Of a DNA stretch of 64,000 nt, positions 26,432 to 36,031 are shown in pieces. The stretch spans positions 1,426,001 through 1,490,000 of the forward strand of contig CAVVSF010000007.1 in assembly GCA_963750915.1 (NCBI GenBank), given 5' to 3'. Source of the DNA: DATBJJ01 sp963750915. GTDB lineage: Bacteria; Acidobacteriota; Vicinamibacteria; Vicinamibacterales; 2-12-FULL-66-21. Numbering within the stretch: position 1 is the first letter of the stretch; the number at the start of each line of letters is the position of its first letter. The translations under genes were made by a program, and so were the position numbers. The notes beneath the pieces are model-generated. The model saw only the letters and a program-made list of their open reading frames with translations. It was not told the DNA's origin and made no database searches.

Positions 26432-27115
26432 ATGGCCAAACCCGACTATCTGCATTTCTTCATCGATCCGAACCGGTGCATCGGCTGCCAGTCCTGCGTG
26501 CAGGCGTGCTCCGAGTGCGACACCCATCGCGGCGAGTCGATGATCCACCTCGAGTACGTCAACCGATCGGAAAGCGTGCAGACGGTGCCGGTCGTCTGCA
26601 TGCACTGCGAGCAGCCGACGTGCGCGGAGGTCTGCCCGGCAGACGCCATCAAGCGCACCGCCGACGGGGTCGTCCAGTCGGCGCGCAAGCCGCGCTGCAT
26701 CGCCTGCGGGAACTGCGTCGTCGCCTGCCCGTTCGGCGTCCCCGAGCTTTACGAAGATCGCAAGATCATGATGAAGTGCGACATGTGCTACGACCGCACG
26801 AGCGTCGGCAGGAAGCCGATGTGCGCGACCGTCTGCCCGAGCCAGGCGCTGTTTTTCGGCACGCGCGAGCAGATCGAGCAGATGCGGCCGCTGTCGGCAC
26901 CCGTCAACACCTTCCAGTTCGGGCAGCAGACGATCACGACGCAGGTGTTCATGATGGTGCCGCGCCAGCTCGCGACCGTGGCGCCATACGTCGACGTCAC
27001 CTCGGCGATGGAGGAGCGGCCGCAGAACCGAGCGGTGTCGTTGAAGGTCGTGAGCGCAGGTGCGGCATCTGGCATGGCTGTCGACAGCGACCCGTTTGCC
27101 GGGATCGAGGTGTAG
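26432..27115 (+). CDS. Four-cluster ferredoxin-like electron transfer subunit
   Basis: The 227-residue protein has four Cys groups of the NrfC/DmsB/NarH kind: CIGCQSCVQAC, CMHCEQPTCAEVCP, CIACGNCVVACP and CDMCYDRTSVGRKPMCATVCP. It can carry four [4Fe-4S] clusters and should pass electrons from the membrane components to the molybdenum subunit. There is no signal sequence, so it is cytoplasmic like its partner. It lies 18 bases after the catalytic gene and three before the Rieske gene. The C-terminal 50 residues are unlike typical relatives. Confidence 0.9.
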   Translation: MAKPDYLHFFIDPNRCIGCQSCVQACSECDTHRGESMIHLEYVNRSESVQTVPVVCMHCEQPTCAEVCPADAIKRTADGVVQSARKPRCIACGNCVVACPFGVPELYEDRKIMMKCDMCYDRTSVGRKPMCATVCPSQALFFGTREQIEQMRPLSAPVNTFQFGQQTITTQVFMMVPRQLATVAPYVDVTSAMEERPQNRAVSLKVVSAGAASGMAVDSDPFAGIEV

Positions 27116-27118
27116 GCG

Positions 27119-27763
27119 ATGGCCAACGAATCCGATCCGCGCCGTTCGATCGATCCCGCGATCAGCTCGCCGGGCCGGGAGGGCCTCGCCGGTACGGCGC
27201 CCGCCAGCCTCTACGCGCCGGCGGCCGAGCGCGAGCAGATCACCATCGCGCCGGATTTCGCGCCCGCCGATGTCCAGCCGGCGTGGCGGCAGGACTTCCC
27301 GATCGACTGGCCGCAGGATCTCTACGTCGAACGCCGGGACTTCATGAAGTTCCTGGTCCTGACGAGCGCTGCGTTCACGTCCGGCCAGATCTGGATCGGC
27401 CTCCAGAACTGGTACCGCAAGCGCAGCGGCCAGCCGGCGATCAAGCGGATCGCGGCTGTCGACGACGTCGCCGTTGGCGCGGCAATCACCTTCACCTACC
27501 CGAACGAACATGAGCCGTGCCTGCTGGTGCGGCTGAGCGACAGCGAGTTCGTCGCCTTCAGCCAGAAGTGCACGCACCTGTCCTGCGCCGTGATTCCCAG
27601 GCCGGCGGAAGGCAGCTTCTTTTGTCCGTGCCATGAAGGACGGTTCGACCTGAGGACGGGCGCGCCGACCGCGGGACCGCCGCGCCGGCCGTTGACCCGC
27701 ATCGTGCTCGACCTCCGCGGACGCGACATCTATGCGGTCGCAGTCGAGGAGCGGACCGTATGA
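27119..27763 (+). CDS. Tat-anchored Rieske [2Fe-2S] protein
   Basis: The 214-residue protein has a 70-residue polar N-terminus. A twin-arginine motif (ERRDFMKFLVL, Arg72-Arg73) and a hydrophobic anchor to about residue 95 follow. The Rieske fold binds its cluster through CTHLSC (151-156) and CPCHEG (169-174). This is the pattern of the bc1-type Rieske protein, which crosses the membrane by Tat and works outside. In a nitrate reductase operon this is unusual. It might take electrons from quinol at the cytochrome b part of the upstream fusion. It overlaps the next gene by four bases. Confidence 0.88.
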   Translation: MANESDPRRSIDPAISSPGREGLAGTAPASLYAPAAEREQITIAPDFAPADVQPAWRQDFPIDWPQDLYVERRDFMKFLVLTSAAFTSGQIWIGLQNWYRKRSGQPAIKRIAAVDDVAVGAAITFTYPNEHEPCLLVRLSDSEFVAFSQKCTHLSCAVIPRPAEGSFFCPCHEGRFDLRTGAPTAGPPRRPLTRIVLDLRGRDIYAVAVEERTV

Positions 27764-28011
27764 GCGCATCGGCGAAACGGCCGTTCAGCCGCGAGCAGCG
27801 CACGACCATCGTTTATGGGATGCTCGTCTTCGTGCTGATTGTCGTGGTCCTGCAACTGTGGCTGCTCACGGCCACCATGAACGCCTGGCTGGGCGGCGAC
27901 GAGTCGATCATCTGGCCGGCAGCCGCCGTCAGCGCCGGCGGGCTGGCGCTGAATGTCGGCCTGCTGGCCTACCTGCGGCGGATCGAGCGCACGCGCGGGA
28001 GTGGAGCGTGA
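27760..28011 (+). CDS. Small two-helix membrane protein
   Basis: The 83-residue protein has two membrane helices (IVYGMLVFVLIVVVLQLWLL and IIWPAAAVSAGGLALNVGLL) with short charged ends. It overlaps the Rieske gene by four bases (ATGA) and lies three bases before the cupin gene, so it belongs to the nitrate reductase operon. No catalytic motif is visible. It may be an accessory subunit of the membrane part of the enzyme. I do not recognise a named family. Confidence 0.75.
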   Translation: MSASAKRPFSREQRTTIVYGMLVFVLIVVVLQLWLLTATMNAWLGGDESIIWPAAAVSAGGLALNVGLLAYLRRIERTRGSGA

Positions 28012-28014
28012 AAG

Positions 28015-28341
28015 ATGGCGAGTACACTTCCTGCCGGTGAACTGGTCGCGTTGGAGACGCTGGTGACGCCAACCGCCCACGGCATTGCCAGCCGGGTGCT
28101 GGCGCGGACGGCGGCGGGCAACATCACCCTGTTCGCGTTCGACGCCGGCGAGGAGTTGTCGGAACACACCGCGCCGTTCGATGCGCTGGTTCTCACGCTC
28201 ACCGGGTCGCTCCTCCTGACCATCGGCGGCCGCGAGGTGCGGACGACGCCGCAGACAATGGTCCTGATGCCGGCACACGTGCCGCACGCCGTTCGGTCGC
28301 CCGAGCCCTCGCGCATGCTGCTGATCATGCTGCGCGAGTAG
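28015..28341 (+). CDS. Cupin-domain protein
   Basis: The 108-residue protein is a single-domain cupin. Motif 1 is visible as DAGEELSEHTAPFDALVLTL, with one His and a Glu pair. Motif 2 is weaker (VLMPAHVPHAVRSPEPSRML) with two His. Such small cupins bind metals or small ligands, or act as sensors. It is the last gene of the nitrate reductase operon, three bases after the small membrane protein. Its role there is unknown. Confidence 0.85.
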   Translation: MASTLPAGELVALETLVTPTAHGIASRVLARTAAGNITLFAFDAGEELSEHTAPFDALVLTLTGSLLLTIGGREVRTTPQTMVLMPAHVPHAVRSPEPSRMLLIMLRE

Positions 28342-28502
28342 CCCAGGCCGCGAGCGCGCGCGGGTGTCGAATCCAGGGATCGCTTCGACGACCTGCATCG
28401 CGCCGGCCGGACTCCGGGCGTCTTGCCCGTTATCGTCTCAGGTTGACGGCAGTTTCGCCGAGGGCCACAATCCCAAAGCCACCCCGTGCCCGACTGCCGA
28501 CC

Positions 28503-31500
28503 ATGACCCCCAGCACAGCCGATGAGCTGAGCCCGAACAGGCGACGAGCGACTCGCCTGCTCGATCGAGCCGCCTCGGTACTGCCGACCGTACGCGCGCG
28601 CCTGTTCGCGCTCGTCCTCGTCGCGCTGGTGCCGGCGCTGGTGATCCTCGTCTACGACGAGTGGCTGGCGCGCGAGCGCGGCTTCGCCGCCCTGACCGAT
28701 CTCTCGACCCGCATCGTCCGCCTGTTGCAGCGCGAATTGGACGACCGCATCACCCGCGGGTCGCAGCGTCTCGAAGTGCTGTCTGCCGATCCGGACGTCA
28801 TCGCGGTGTCGCCGATGGCGACGCGCAAGCTCGTGGATGCGCTGCGCGAAGACGGCCTTTACAACAACCTGTTCATCGCCGACGGCACGACCGGCGACGT
28901 GAGGGTGAGCGCCATCCCGCTCGATCAGAAGGCCAACGTGCGCCAGACGACTGCCTTCGAGCGTGCCCGGCGCACCCTCGGGTTCGCGATCGGCGCCTTT
29001 CTTCCCGAACCCGCCACCCGTGAGCCTGGCCTCAACGTCTCGCAACCCGTCGTCGACGAAGTCGGCGTTCTGAGGTCCATCGTGTCCGCGAGCATCGACC
29101 TCGACTGGGTCGCGGGGTTCATCGGGCGCTCCGGCCTTCCCGAGAGCACCGTGCTGACCGTGATCGACGGCCAGGGCGTCGTCCAGTACCGCTCGGTCGA
29201 TCTGGAGAAGTTCGTCGGCAAGCACGCGGGAGAGTGGGCGACGGCGCTCGACACGAACCAGAGCGTGCGCGGCCTTGCCGGCCTCGACGGCGTCGAGCGC
29301 CTGTACGTTGCCGAGCCGCTCGAGTTTCGCGGCCAGCATACCGGCACCCGCGTGACGCTCGGGATCGCGCTGGCGCCGTACCGCGCCGGCCTCAACGCCG
29401 CGCTTCGCCGCAACCTCATGCTGCTACTGACAGGCACGCTCATCTGCTTCGTGATCGCGTGGCTGGTCGGCGAGGCGCTGTTCCTGCGGGAGGTCCGCAT
29501 GATCGTCGCCACGGCGCGCCGGGTGTCGGCGGGCGACCTCGAGGCGCGCACCGGCTTCGGCAACGAGCGCGGCGAGCTGCGCGAGCTCGGCCGCGTCATG
29601 GACGAAGCGGTGGCGGCGCAGCAGACGTCGAATCGCGACCTCGTCGCCGCCCGTGAGGTAGCGGTGGAGGCGAACCGGGCGAAGGGTTCCTTCCTGGCGA
29701 TGATGAGCCACGAGATCCGGACGCCGATGAACGCGATCATCAACATGAACGCGCTGGCGCTCGAAACCGATCTCTCGCCAAAGGCGCATCAGTTCGTCAG
29801 CATCGCGTATTCCTCGGCGCGCAACCTCCTCGGTATCCTCAACGACATCCTCGACTTCTCCAAGATCGAAGCCGACAAGCTGCAGCTCGAGGAGGCGTCG
29901 TTCACGGTCCGGGACGTGCTGGAGGAGGTGACCGAAACCTTCCGCGCAACGGTCATCCAGAAGCACGTCGAGCTCATCACCCACGCGGTCCCCACGGTAC
30001 CGGAACGTCTCGTGGGCGACGCGCTGCGTTTCCGCCAGGTGCTCACCAATCTCGTCGGCAACGCGTTCAAGTTCACGCACGAGGGCGAGGTCGCGCTGCG
30101 TGTCGAACCGGCGGCGACCGCGGACCACGACCCGGACCACGTGAACCTGCGTGTCACCGTCCGGGACACCGGCATCGGCATCCCGAAGGAACAGCAGGGC
30201 AAGCTGTTTCAGGCGTTCACCCAGGCCGACAGCTCGACGTCGCGCCAGTACGGCGGCACCGGCCTCGGCCTGGTGATCAGCCGCCGCCTGGCGCGGCTCA
30301 TGGGCGGCGACCTCACGTTCGAGAGCACCCCCGGCGCCGGCACGACGTTCATCTTCACGGCCCGCTTCGCGGTCGACGCGGAGCAGGCGGCGCCCGGGCC
30401 CGAGGTTCCCTCGACGTTGACGGAGAAGCCGGTCCTCATCGTCGAGGATTCACCCACCAGCCGGGAGCTGCTCGAAACGCTGTTGAAGCGCTGGTCGATT
30501 CCTGCCGTCTCGGTCGCGAGCGCGGAGGACGGCCTCGCGCTGCTGCAGCAGCGCAGCCGGCCGGGCTCCCCGGATCCTTTCGGCCTCGTCATCCTCGACT
30601 GGATGCTCCCTGGCATGAACGGGCTCGATGCCGCCGAACACATCCGCAGCGGCGCCAACACGCGCTCGCTGCCGATCATCATGATCAGCGCCTACGCCGG
30701 CAAAGAGGAGGAGGCGCGCTGCGCCGAGCTCGGCGTCAACGTGTTCCTGCGGAAGCCGGTGACGGCCTCCTCCATGTTCGACGCGATCATCGAGTCCCAG
30801 GGCGTGCGCGTCCACGCCGCGGCGCGCGGGCTGGATGCGCCGCTCGAACGCGAGTTCGAAGGGGTGCAGGCACTCCTGGCCGAGGACAACGAGGCCAACC
30901 AGATCGTCGCCGTCGAACTGCTCGGCCGGCTGGGCATCGCGCTCGACGTCGCCCGCAACGGCCGCGAGGCCATCGAGATGGCCGGGGCGTCGCCGATGAA
31001 GTACACCGCGATCCTGATGGACATGCAGATGCCCGAGCTCGACGGCCTCGCGGCGACGCGGGCGCTGCGGGCCGACCCGCGCTTCAGGACGATACCCATC
31101 ATCGCGATGACGGCAAACGCGATGAAGGTGGACCTCGACGCCTGTCTCGAGGCGGGAATGAACGATCACGTCACCAAGCCGATTGACCGCCGGGCGCTCC
31201 TCGCGACGCTGCGGCGCTGGCTGCCCTCTCGAGCGAGCGAGCCGTCCCCGCCGCCGCAGCGGCGCCGAACTCGCGGCAGGTGTCGCCGATGCCCGCCTCG
31301 ATGGCCGACGACGCGCCGGCGGCGGACGCCGGGCCCGGGCTCGAAGGCGTCGACGTGGCCGGCACGCTGCGGCGGCTCGGGATCGAACGGGCCAGCCTCG
31401 AACGGATGCTGCTGCGGTTCGCCGACGGCCAGCCGGAGATACTCGACGCGCTGCGTGCCGCCGTCGTCGCGGGCGACGCCTCGCTGGCTGCCAGGCATGC

Positions 31501-31993
31501 TCACTCGATCGCGGGCGCCGCCGGAAATCTCGGCGCCGACGGGCTGCGCGGCGCGGCGAAAGCGCTCGAGCAGGCAGGCCGGGAGGGCCGGACCGACCTG
31601 AACGACCTCCTGGCGGCAGTCGAGGAGTGCGCGGCCGTCGTGCTGGCGTCGATCGCGACGCTGCGACCTTCAGATCAGCGCGAGGCCGTCAACGCGGCAC
31701 GCCCGTTCGATCGCGCCGCCGCCGGCGCTGCGCTCGATCGGCTGGCGACCGCGCTGGACGATTACGACGCGACGTCGGCGGGTGAAGCGCTCACCGATCT
31801 CGGCATGTCCGGGCTTCCGGCCTGGGCCGCCGACGACATCGACCAACTGCGCCGCTCGGTCGACGGCTACGACTACGGCGAGGCGCGGGAGACTGCGACA
31901 CGCCTGCTCGCCCGCGTGCAAAGCGCCGGGCCGAGCCGACTGCAGAGGAGACCGCGTGAAGGAACTGTCCGATTCCCGGGTGCTGATCGTTGA
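28503..31993 (+). CDS. Hybrid sensor histidine kinase with two receiver domains and HPt (one frameshift)
   Basis: The start is taken at ATG 28503; a TTG at 28443 is also in frame. Two membrane helices (LFALVLVALVPALVILVY and LMLLLTGTLICFVIAWLVG) enclose a periplasmic sensor domain of about 240 residues, probably Cache-like. HAMP, HisKA (MMSHEIRTPMNAIINMNAL), an HATPase (GNAFKF, RDTGIGIPKE, YGGTGLGLVISRRLARLMGG) and two receivers (ILDWMLPGMNG; ILMDMQMPELDG) follow. Near 31230 the frame changes, and the second frame carries an HPt domain (ARHAHSIAGAAGNLGADGLR) to 31993. The first frame would end at 31601 in nonsense. The HPt may be a separate gene from about 31289. It follows the nitrate operon and immediately precedes its likely partner. 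Confidence 0.85.
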
Positions 31994-33104
31994 CGACGTC
32001 AAGGCGAACGTCGACGTCCTGGTCCAGGCACTCAGTGGCGACTACAAGCTCTCGGTTGCCCTCGGCGGGCAGCAGGCGCTCGACGCCGTACGCCGGAACC
32101 CGCCCGATCTCGTGCTGCTCGACATCGTCATGCCGGATATCGACGGCTACGAGATCTGCCGGCGGCTGCGGGCGGCGGAAGCGACGCGCGAGCTGCCGAT
32201 CATGTTTCTCAGCTCGCTCGAGGACGTCAACGACAAGACACGCGGCTTCGAAGTCGGCGGCAACGACTATCTGACCAAGCCCTTCGAGATCCTGGAGGTC
32301 AAGGCCCGCGTCCGTTCGCTGTTGAAGGCCAAGGCGTACGCGGAGGCGGTCAAGGCGGCGGCGGAGCGGGACCTTCGCATCGCCCAGGAGATTCAGACGG
32401 GCCTGCTGCCGGCGAACATTCCGGCGGAGATCCAGGGCACGGGGCTGGATGTGCACGCCATCCTGGAGCCGGCACGCCACGTCGGCGGCGACCTCTTCGA
32501 GGTGCTGCGGCTCGGTCCCGACCGTGTGCTCGTCGCCCTGGGTGACGTGTCGGGGAAGGGTATCCCGGCCGCGCTCTTCATGGCCGTGGCGATGACGCTC
32601 CTGCGCAGCCTGGCGCGCCAGGGGCATACGCCTGAGAAGATCCTGCAGCAGTTGAACGACGAGCTGCTGCAGCAGAACCCGCGCGGCATGTTCGTCACGC
32701 TCCAGATTCTCGTCTTCGATCTCGCCAGGGGCAGCGTCACGTGCGCGAGCGCAGGCCACCACGGCGTCGTCCGGATCACGCCTGGAGAGGCGCCGCAGCT
32801 GGCCTTCACGTCGTGCGGCCGCGTGCTCGGGCTGCTGCCCGCCGAGGACATCGCGAGCGAGAGCCTGCAGCTCCAGGCGGGCGACACCTTCGTCCTCTTC
32901 ACCGACGGCGTCAGCGAGGCGTTCGGCCCCGAGGACGAGCTCTTCGGCGACGAGCGCCTGCTCGAACACCTCCAGACTTCGCCAGGTCAGGACGCGCGTG
33001 AAACGACGCTTGGCGTGCTCGGCGCCGTCCGGCGCCACGCCGACGGCGTGAAGCAGTCCGACGACATCACGGTGCTGTCCGTACGTTACGCCGGGCGCGG
33101 CTGA
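31956..33104 (+). CDS. Response regulator with PP2C-type (RsbU-like) phosphatase output
   Basis: The 382-residue protein starts at GTG 31956, five bases after GAGGAG. Residues 8-125 are a receiver (RVLIVDDVKANVDVL, LVLLDIVMPDIDGYE with the phosphoacceptor Asp, LTKPFE). After a coiled linker the PPM/SpoIIE phosphatase domain has RHVGGDLFEVLRL, VALGDVSGKGIPAALFMA, CASAGHHGVV and FTDGVSEAF. Such proteins usually dephosphorylate an anti-sigma antagonist in a partner-switching pathway. It overlaps the end of the hybrid kinase HPt frame, so the pair probably forms one phosphorelay. No anti-sigma or antagonist gene is nearby. Confidence 0.93.
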   Translation: MKELSDSRVLIVDDVKANVDVLVQALSGDYKLSVALGGQQALDAVRRNPPDLVLLDIVMPDIDGYEICRRLRAAEATRELPIMFLSSLEDVNDKTRGFEVGGNDYLTKPFEILEVKARVRSLLKAKAYAEAVKAAAERDLRIAQEIQTGLLPANIPAEIQGTGLDVHAILEPARHVGGDLFEVLRLGPDRVLVALGDVSGKGIPAALFMAVAMTLLRSLARQGHTPEKILQQLNDELLQQNPRGMFVTLQILVFDLARGSVTCASAGHHGVVRITPGEAPQLAFTSCGRVLGLLPAEDIASESLQLQAGDTFVLFTDGVSEAFGPEDELFGDERLLEHLQTSPGQDARETTLGVLGAVRRHADGVKQSDDITVLSVRYAGRG

Positions 33105-33202
33105 CGGCTCGCAGGCTGCCAGATCGGCCCTGGATGAGCTACGATCCAGGCTTCTTTCTCCAACAGCGATCCCTTTGATTCCCGGCCGACTGGAGTCCAG
33201 CC

Positions 33203-33997
33203 ATGAATGACGACGTCGCGCTCAGCATCCGGCAGATGGACGGCGCCTGGCGAGTGATGTGCGCCGGAGGACCACGATACGTGGCCGCGGCGAGCGCGGG
33301 AGTTCAGTACATCTTCAGCGGCGTGCCCATCAGCTTCTTCAATATCGCGGTGCTCACGGGCTCCGGCCTGTCCGCCGAGGCCCTCAGCGCGCGCGGCCGC
33401 GAAGCGTGCGCGTGGGCCGCCGCTCACGATGTTCCGTGGATGCTGGTGGTCACGCACGAGCTGCTCGACGCGGGCGTCGACGCCGCGGCAACGCTGGACG
33501 CGTGCGGTCTGGCGGCGGTGATGCCGATGACGGGGATGAGCGCACGGACGGTAGGTGCCGCAGCGGCCGTTCCCGGCCTCCAGCTGACCGAGCCGCAGGA
33601 GGACCGCGACTGCGCCGCGCTTCTCGACGTCAACGGGCTCGCTTACGGAATGGACATGGAAGCCGGCAAGGCGGCGATTGGTTCGCGAGCGTTCTGGAAG
33701 GATCACTTCCCGGTCCTGGGCCTGTCTGGCGGCAAGCCGGTCAGCAGCGCCGCGGTGCTGATGGTGGACGGCCTCCGGTATGTCGCCCTCGTCGCCACTG
33801 ACCCGGATCATCATCGTCGAGGATTCGCCGACGCGACGATGAGGCAGGCGCTCGCGAACGCGGCCACCGCGCATGGCGAGGCGCTGACGGTGCTTCACGC
33901 CACCGACGCGGGCCGGCCGGTCTACGAGCGCATGGGCTATGCGCCCATCTCGACGCACACGCTCCTCATGGAGAAGCGCTTCCTCGAGGAACATTGA
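33203..33997 (+). CDS. GNAT-family N-acetyltransferase
   Basis: The 264-residue protein has a C-terminal GNAT domain: AAVLMVDGLRYVALVATDPD and the acetyl-CoA loop HHRRGFADATMRQALANA, then VLHATDAGRPVYERMGYAPI. The N-terminal half (FFNIAVLTGSGLSAEALSAR) resembles the duplicated, degenerate GNAT half seen in two-domain acetyltransferases. The substrate is unknown. It is ten bases from the M28 peptidase gene on the same strand, so the two are likely cotranscribed. Confidence 0.85.
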   Translation: MNDDVALSIRQMDGAWRVMCAGGPRYVAAASAGVQYIFSGVPISFFNIAVLTGSGLSAEALSARGREACAWAAAHDVPWMLVVTHELLDAGVDAAATLDACGLAAVMPMTGMSARTVGAAAAVPGLQLTEPQEDRDCAALLDVNGLAYGMDMEAGKAAIGSRAFWKDHFPVLGLSGGKPVSSAAVLMVDGLRYVALVATDPDHHRRGFADATMRQALANAATAHGEALTVLHATDAGRPVYERMGYAPISTHTLLMEKRFLEEH

Positions 33998-34007
33998 AGA
34001 GTCATCG

Positions 34008-34880
34008 ATGACGACTCTCGACACGGCCGCCTCACGGCTGCACGCTCATGTCGCCATGCTGGCCGACACGATCGGGGATCGCAACGTGTGGCGCTGCGAG
34101 GCGCTCGATCGCGCGGCGCACTACATCGCGGCACAGTTCGCGACCGGCGGCTACGTGCCACAGCTGCAGACGTTCGACGTGGCGAAGATTCCAGTCAGCA
34201 ACGTCGAGGCGGCGCTGGCGGGCGCCGCGCGCGCGGCGGAGATTGTCGTCGTCGGCGCTCATTACGACTCGGTAGCCGGCTGCCCCGCCGCGAACGACAA
34301 CGGCACCGGCGTCGCCGCCGTACTGGAACTGGCGCAGCGGTTCTCGCGGCGGCCGCAGCCGCGGACGATTCGCTTCGTTGCCTTCGTCAACGAGGAGCCG
34401 CCGTTCTTCCACACCGATCAGATGGGCAGCGCCGTGTATGCGAACGCGGCGAAAGCCCGCGGCGATCGCGTCACGGCGATGCTGTCGCTGGAGACCATGG
34501 GCTATTACTCCGACGAGCCAGGGAGCCAGCACTACCCGGCGGAGATTGCCTCCCTCTACCCTGATGTCGGGAACTTCATCGGTTTCGTCGCGAACGACGC
34601 GTCGGCGCAGCTCCTGTCGGAGGTCCGGCTGGCGTTCGAGCAGAAGACACGATTTCCGGTGCAGTCGATGGTCGGGCCTGCTGACGTCGACGGCATCGGC
34701 TGGTCGGATCACTGGTCGTTCTGGCAGGCCGGCTACCCGGCGATCATGGTCACCGATACGGCGCCGTTCCGCTACCCGTGGTATCACACCGTGCACGACA
34801 CGACCGACAAGATCGACTTCGAGAAGCTGGCGCAGGTGGTCGACGGAATCGAAGCCGTCATCACCTCCCTGGCGAGTTAG
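34008..34880 (+). CDS. M28-family zinc aminopeptidase
   Basis: The 290-residue protein has the metal-binding motifs of peptidase family M28: VVVGAHYDSVAGCPAANDNG (His and bridging Asp), FVAFVNEEPP (catalytic and metal Glu), an Asp in the VDGIGWSDHWSFW region and YPWYHTVHDTTDKI (His). No signal peptide is present, so it may be cytoplasmic. Its stop overlaps the stop of the convergent kinase-like gene by four bases. Peptide or amino-acid amide substrates are likely. Confidence 0.9.
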   Translation: MTTLDTAASRLHAHVAMLADTIGDRNVWRCEALDRAAHYIAAQFATGGYVPQLQTFDVAKIPVSNVEAALAGAARAAEIVVVGAHYDSVAGCPAANDNGTGVAAVLELAQRFSRRPQPRTIRFVAFVNEEPPFFHTDQMGSAVYANAAKARGDRVTAMLSLETMGYYSDEPGSQHYPAEIASLYPDVGNFIGFVANDASAQLLSEVRLAFEQKTRFPVQSMVGPADVDGIGWSDHWSFWQAGYPAIMVTDTAPFRYPWYHTVHDTTDKIDFEKLAQVVDGIEAVITSLAS

Positions 34881-35665
34881 CCTCGATGCCCGGGCTGCTC
34901 GCCGAGGCGCTCTCTCATTAGCCTGGCCACCTCCCGGAAACACTTCAACGACAACCCCGCCTGGGCGAGATGGTAGGTAAGCGGGCGCTGAAGAACCGTG
35001 AAGCTCGCGGCGAGAAGTCGGGTGACTTGCTCGTCGCCGTAGGCGTCGAGAATGAGCGCGAGGGTCTCGGCGTGCCTCCCGGGGGCCGTGCGGACCAGGC
35101 ACGTCGCGGCCAGCGCCCGGACATCGTCCGCCTGTTGCCCGGCGACCGGGCGGCGCGAGTCGTGAACCGTCTCGAAGTCGAACCAGCGGGCGGCGGCGCT
35201 GTCGACGTCGATCAGCACGTTCTCGGCCATGGCGTCGCCGTGGGTGAATCCGAGGCGATGGAACTCGGCAAGCGCCGCGACCGCCTGCTGGATGATCCTC
35301 TTCCGTACCGGCTCCTCGAGCGTCGAATCCTCGAGCAGCGTCGCCAGCGTCTCACCTGCCAGGCAAGGCAGGACGAGCGTGCCGTCGTTCTCGATCCGGA
35401 TCGAAGCACCGTGGAGGCGCCAGTACATCAGGCGCTCCCGCTCTCCCCACTCGCGCTGCCGCAGCACTCGCACACCCGTATCCAGGACAGTCACGAGCGG
35501 GCCACCCATCCAGACCAGAAAGGGCGCGTAGAAGCGGCGGCGCTTTCGCACGTGACGCTCGCCGTCCTGGTTGACGATCCGGGCGTTCGAGTACGCGGCG
35601 GATCGGAGAAGCCGCCCCAGGACCAGGCACAGGGCAAAGTACGCACGCTCCGCCAGATCCCGCAC
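34877..35665 (-). CDS. Lipopolysaccharide kinase (Kdo/RIO)-like protein
   Basis: The 262-residue protein has a kinase-like fold. The catalytic loop reads FTHGDAMAENVLIDVDSAAA, matching the HGDxxxxN pattern of APH/Kdo kinases. A metal-binding ARWFDFETVHDS follows. The N-terminal glycine loop is weak. It probably phosphorylates a sugar or lipid-linked sugar. It is the last gene of a minus-strand cluster with a prenyltransferase, glycosyltransferase and small transporter, which supports a role in surface glycan modification. Confidence 0.8.
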   Translation of the reverse strand: MRDLAERAYFALCLVLGRLLRSAAYSNARIVNQDGERHVRKRRRFYAPFLVWMGGPLVTVLDTGVRVLRQREWGERERLMYWRLHGASIRIENDGTLVLPCLAGETLATLLEDSTLEEPVRKRIIQQAVAALAEFHRLGFTHGDAMAENVLIDVDSAAARWFDFETVHDSRRPVAGQQADDVRALAATCLVRTAPGRHAETLALILDAYGDEQVTRLLAASFTVLQRPLTYHLAQAGLSLKCFREVARLMRERLGEQPGHRG

Positions 35666-35671
35666 AGGCTG

Positions 35672-36031
35672 TCAGTCCCCGGCGAAGACGCAGGCGATGC
35701 CCGTGATGATCAGAAGGATGCCGAGGACGTGCAGCCGGCGGATGTGGTCGCCGAAGAAGTAAACACTGGCGAGAGGGACCAGCACGTATGTGAGACTCGT
35801 CATCCCGTAGGCGAGCGACAGCGGAGCGACCCGGAGAACATACAGCCAGCACAGAGTCGAAGCGATCCAGGCTGCGAGTCCCGACAGGACATGCGCGTCC
35901 CTGGCGGCGGCGAGCAGGAACTCGAGGCGGCCGAGGTGCGCCAGGTGCTGCGCGCCGGATTTCAGGAGCAGCTGTCCCATCGCCGAGAATGCGACCGCGC
36001 CCAGGATCAGGACGATCGTTCTTCCATGCAT
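35672..36031 (-). CDS. Small EamA/SMR-type transporter (ArnE/ArnF-like)
   Basis: From ATG 36031 the protein is 119 residues with four membrane helices (TIVLILGAVAFSAMGQLLLK, VLSGLAAWIASTLCWLYVL, LAYGMTSLTYVLVPLASVYF, LHVLGILLIITGIACVFAG). GQLLLKSGAQ and LSLAYGMTSLTYVLVPL are typical of ArnE/ArnF-like proteins, which flip undecaprenyl-linked aminosugars. It overlaps the glycosyltransferase gene by 25 bases. I infer flipping of the glycolipid made by the cluster. Confidence 0.85.
   Translation of the reverse strand: MHGRTIVLILGAVAFSAMGQLLLKSGAQHLAHLGRLEFLLAAARDAHVLSGLAAWIASTLCWLYVLRVAPLSLAYGMTSLTYVLVPLASVYFFGDHIRRLHVLGILLIITGIACVFAGD

Noticed and set aside
24080..27769. Very long open frame on the minus strand opposite the nitrate reductase genes
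   Set aside because: It is antisense to five well-supported genes, has low-complexity Arg/Ala/Asp/Val composition and no recognisable motif. Long antisense frames are expected in DNA of this GC content and codon bias.
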